From Bradyrhizobium sp. CCBAU 53351 (GTDB taxonomy: Bacteria; Pseudomonadota; Alphaproteobacteria; Rhizobiales; Xanthobacteraceae): 64,000 nucleotides of DNA. The stretch's first letter is position 1; each line of letters begins with the position of its first letter. The notes under the pieces are model-generated. The model was not told the origin of the DNA. It made no database searches and was given only the letters and a program-made list of their open reading frames with translations. The translations under genes were made by a program, and so were the position numbers. The stretch covers positions 4,305,501 through 4,369,500 of the forward strand of contig NZ_CP030059.1 in the NCBI RefSeq assembly GCF_015291745.1. The letters are read 5' to 3'. This document shows, piece by piece, positions 63,044-64,000 of this stretch.

Positions 63044-63657
63044 TCAAAAGCTCGACCTCAAGCTCAAGCGTAGTCTCCTAGACGCAACAGTAGCCAGTTT
63101 CCAACTCCGACAATTCTGTGCCCACCGTATCAGGCGCGATCCGGGGGGCAGAATTGAACGTGCTGCAACTTTGTCAGGGTTTCGGGTCAGGTAAATGGCG
63201 ACGATCTTGCCGTCGCTGTGTTCGATGGCCATGGTGTCGATCGACCCGTCGCTCTCGCGCATCACAAATCCGGGGGAGCCATTGACCATAGCATCCCGCG
63301 CCGTGATGGCGGCAAGGGCCGGATTCTTGCGGGCGAGACCGTGGAGAAAACGCAGTATTCTGTCCGCCTCGAATGGGATTGAGAGCTGCAGCGCGTTTGC
63401 CGCCACTGGCCGATATACTACGACTCGCATCGTGCTCGCGCCGACTTCATGCGGTCCAGGCAAAACCGCGTCACGACTGTCGCAAGATAGCGATAGGGTT
63501 CCTTGACCTCGGTACGGTCGATGGCGTGCCACCGCAGATAGGCATCCTGCACGTCATCCTCGGCCTCGGCGCGCAACGCGAGCATGCGGTAGGCAAGCTT
63601 CGTCAGCGCGCGCCGAAGCGTCTCGAGAGCCGCGGCACCGTGGTCGCGGGTTGTCAT
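63044..63657 (-). pseudogene. ECF41-type sigma factor with internal deletion
   Basis: The first frame starts at ATG 63657 and reads LTKLAYRMLALRAEAEDDVQDAYLRWH and VVTRFCLDRMKSARAR (sigma region 2), stopping at TAG 63420-63418. In a different frame, downstream sequence reads DRILRFLHGLARKNP, VNGSPGFVMRESDGSIDTM and IYLTRNPDKVAA, the SnoaL-like C-terminal part with the ECF41 motif, ending at 63044. Region 4 and the linker, roughly 110 residues, are missing at the junction near 63390-63420. It cannot encode a working sigma factor. Its ATG overlaps the CMD stop upstream (ATGA). Confidence 0.88.
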
Positions 63658-64000
63658 GCGGCCGATGCCCGTCTAGGCGGCGTCACGTCTCGCATTACAG
63701 GAACTGTTTCGCCGCCGATCTCCAAACGCGTGCAAGTCCGGCCATGACCGAGTGCATATTTGATCGTCGGATACATCCGGCCTGAGAGGATGGCGAAAGA
63801 GAGAGCGACCAGCGCTCGTCTTCCGAAGTTCCGCACGACCTCTTCGCGCAACTCGTCGGCTTCCGGCGCGTGCCGCAAGGTCGCCTCTGCAAAGCGGGTA
63901 GCTAGGACCGCTTCCGGCGGCATGGCCGCGAAATCACGGGTGACGATGGCACGCAGCACCTTCGGGTCGACCCCCTCCTTCTCGGCCATGATGATGCCGA
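63654..64000 (-). CDS. Carboxymuconolactone decarboxylase-like protein, C-terminal part (runs off window)
   Basis: About 115 residues remain; the start lies beyond the window. The visible part is all-helical (FAAMPPEAVLATRFAEATLRH, then EEVVRNFGRRALVALSFAILSGRMYP and TIKYALGHGRTCTRLEIGG), like the C-terminal half of peroxidase-related/CMD proteins encoded before ECF41 genes. Its stop overlaps the start of the broken ECF41 gene (ATGA), the standard CMD-ECF41 arrangement. The catalytic CxxC, if present, is outside the window. Confidence 0.75.
   Translation of the reverse strand, partial: GIIMAEKEGVDPKVLRAIVTRDFAAMPPEAVLATRFAEATLRHAPEADELREEVVRNFGRRALVALSFAILSGRMYPTIKYALGHGRTCTRLEIGGETVPVMRDVTPPRRASAA

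Noticed and set aside
1..64000. tRNA, rRNA or insertion-sequence genes
   Set aside because: I looked for transposase motifs, terminal inverted repeats and tRNA-like cloverleafs and saw none that I could support.

Overview
The window is GC-rich DNA (AT-rich only in short intergenic islands) from an alphaproteobacterium. Paired small H-NS-family genes, an ExoP-like co-polymerase, a GFA protein, a Zn-ribbon small protein and an ECF41 sigma module are most like Bradyrhizobium/Nitrobacteraceae. This placement rests on protein resemblance recalled from memory, not on a marker gene.

Positions 487-42446 hold a surface-polysaccharide locus. It contains glycosyltransferases, a beta-helix protein, an acyltransferase, a Wzx-like flippase, two Wzy/ligase-like membrane proteins, an ExoP-type Wzz plus tyrosine-kinase protein, and a WcaJ/ExoY-type initiating phosphotransferase. 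Sugar supply comes from wecB-wecC (UDP-ManNAcA) followed by a WecG/TagA transferase, from an amino-sugar set (Gfo/Idh dehydrogenase, two DegT aminotransferases, hexapeptide acetyltransferase, SDR epimerase), and from rmlCBDA (dTDP-L-rhamnose). Together they describe a Wzx/Wzy-dependent pathway for a rhamnose- and aminuronate-containing polymer. No outer-membrane Wza exporter is visible.

Inside this locus (18911-32529) sits a type I secretion cassette: a HlyB-type ABC transporter, a HlyD adaptor, a small unknown protein, a methyltransferase, an unknown protein of 414 residues and a 2197-residue repeat protein that is the obvious export substrate. The substrate has DUF4082-like, VCBS-like and cadherin-like repeats and a dimethylformamidase-beta-like region, but no RTX nonapeptides.

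Positions 42496-46648 hold two divergent H-NS-family genes and a compact operon of an 80-residue protein, a PqqD-HprK-like fusion and a nucleotidyltransferase-fold protein. Positions 46649-51208 are gene-poor with small hypotheticals and possible gene remains.

Positions 51209-64000 are a stress/detoxification region organised around an ECF41 sigma factor with its carboxymuconolactone-decarboxylase (CMD) partner. I find four sites matching the ECF41 promoter pattern (TGTCACA, 15-16 nt, CGTC), each upstream of a gene: PaaI-like thioesterase, NAD(P)/FAD oxidoreductase, crotonase and the CMD gene. Several genes here are broken: the CMD gene carries two frameshifts, a flavodoxin-like gene one frameshift, and a second ECF41 gene has lost its middle.

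Many intergenic islands in the polysaccharide and H-NS region carry the heptamer ATTTAAT or its complement, which suggests common control by AT-binding regulators.
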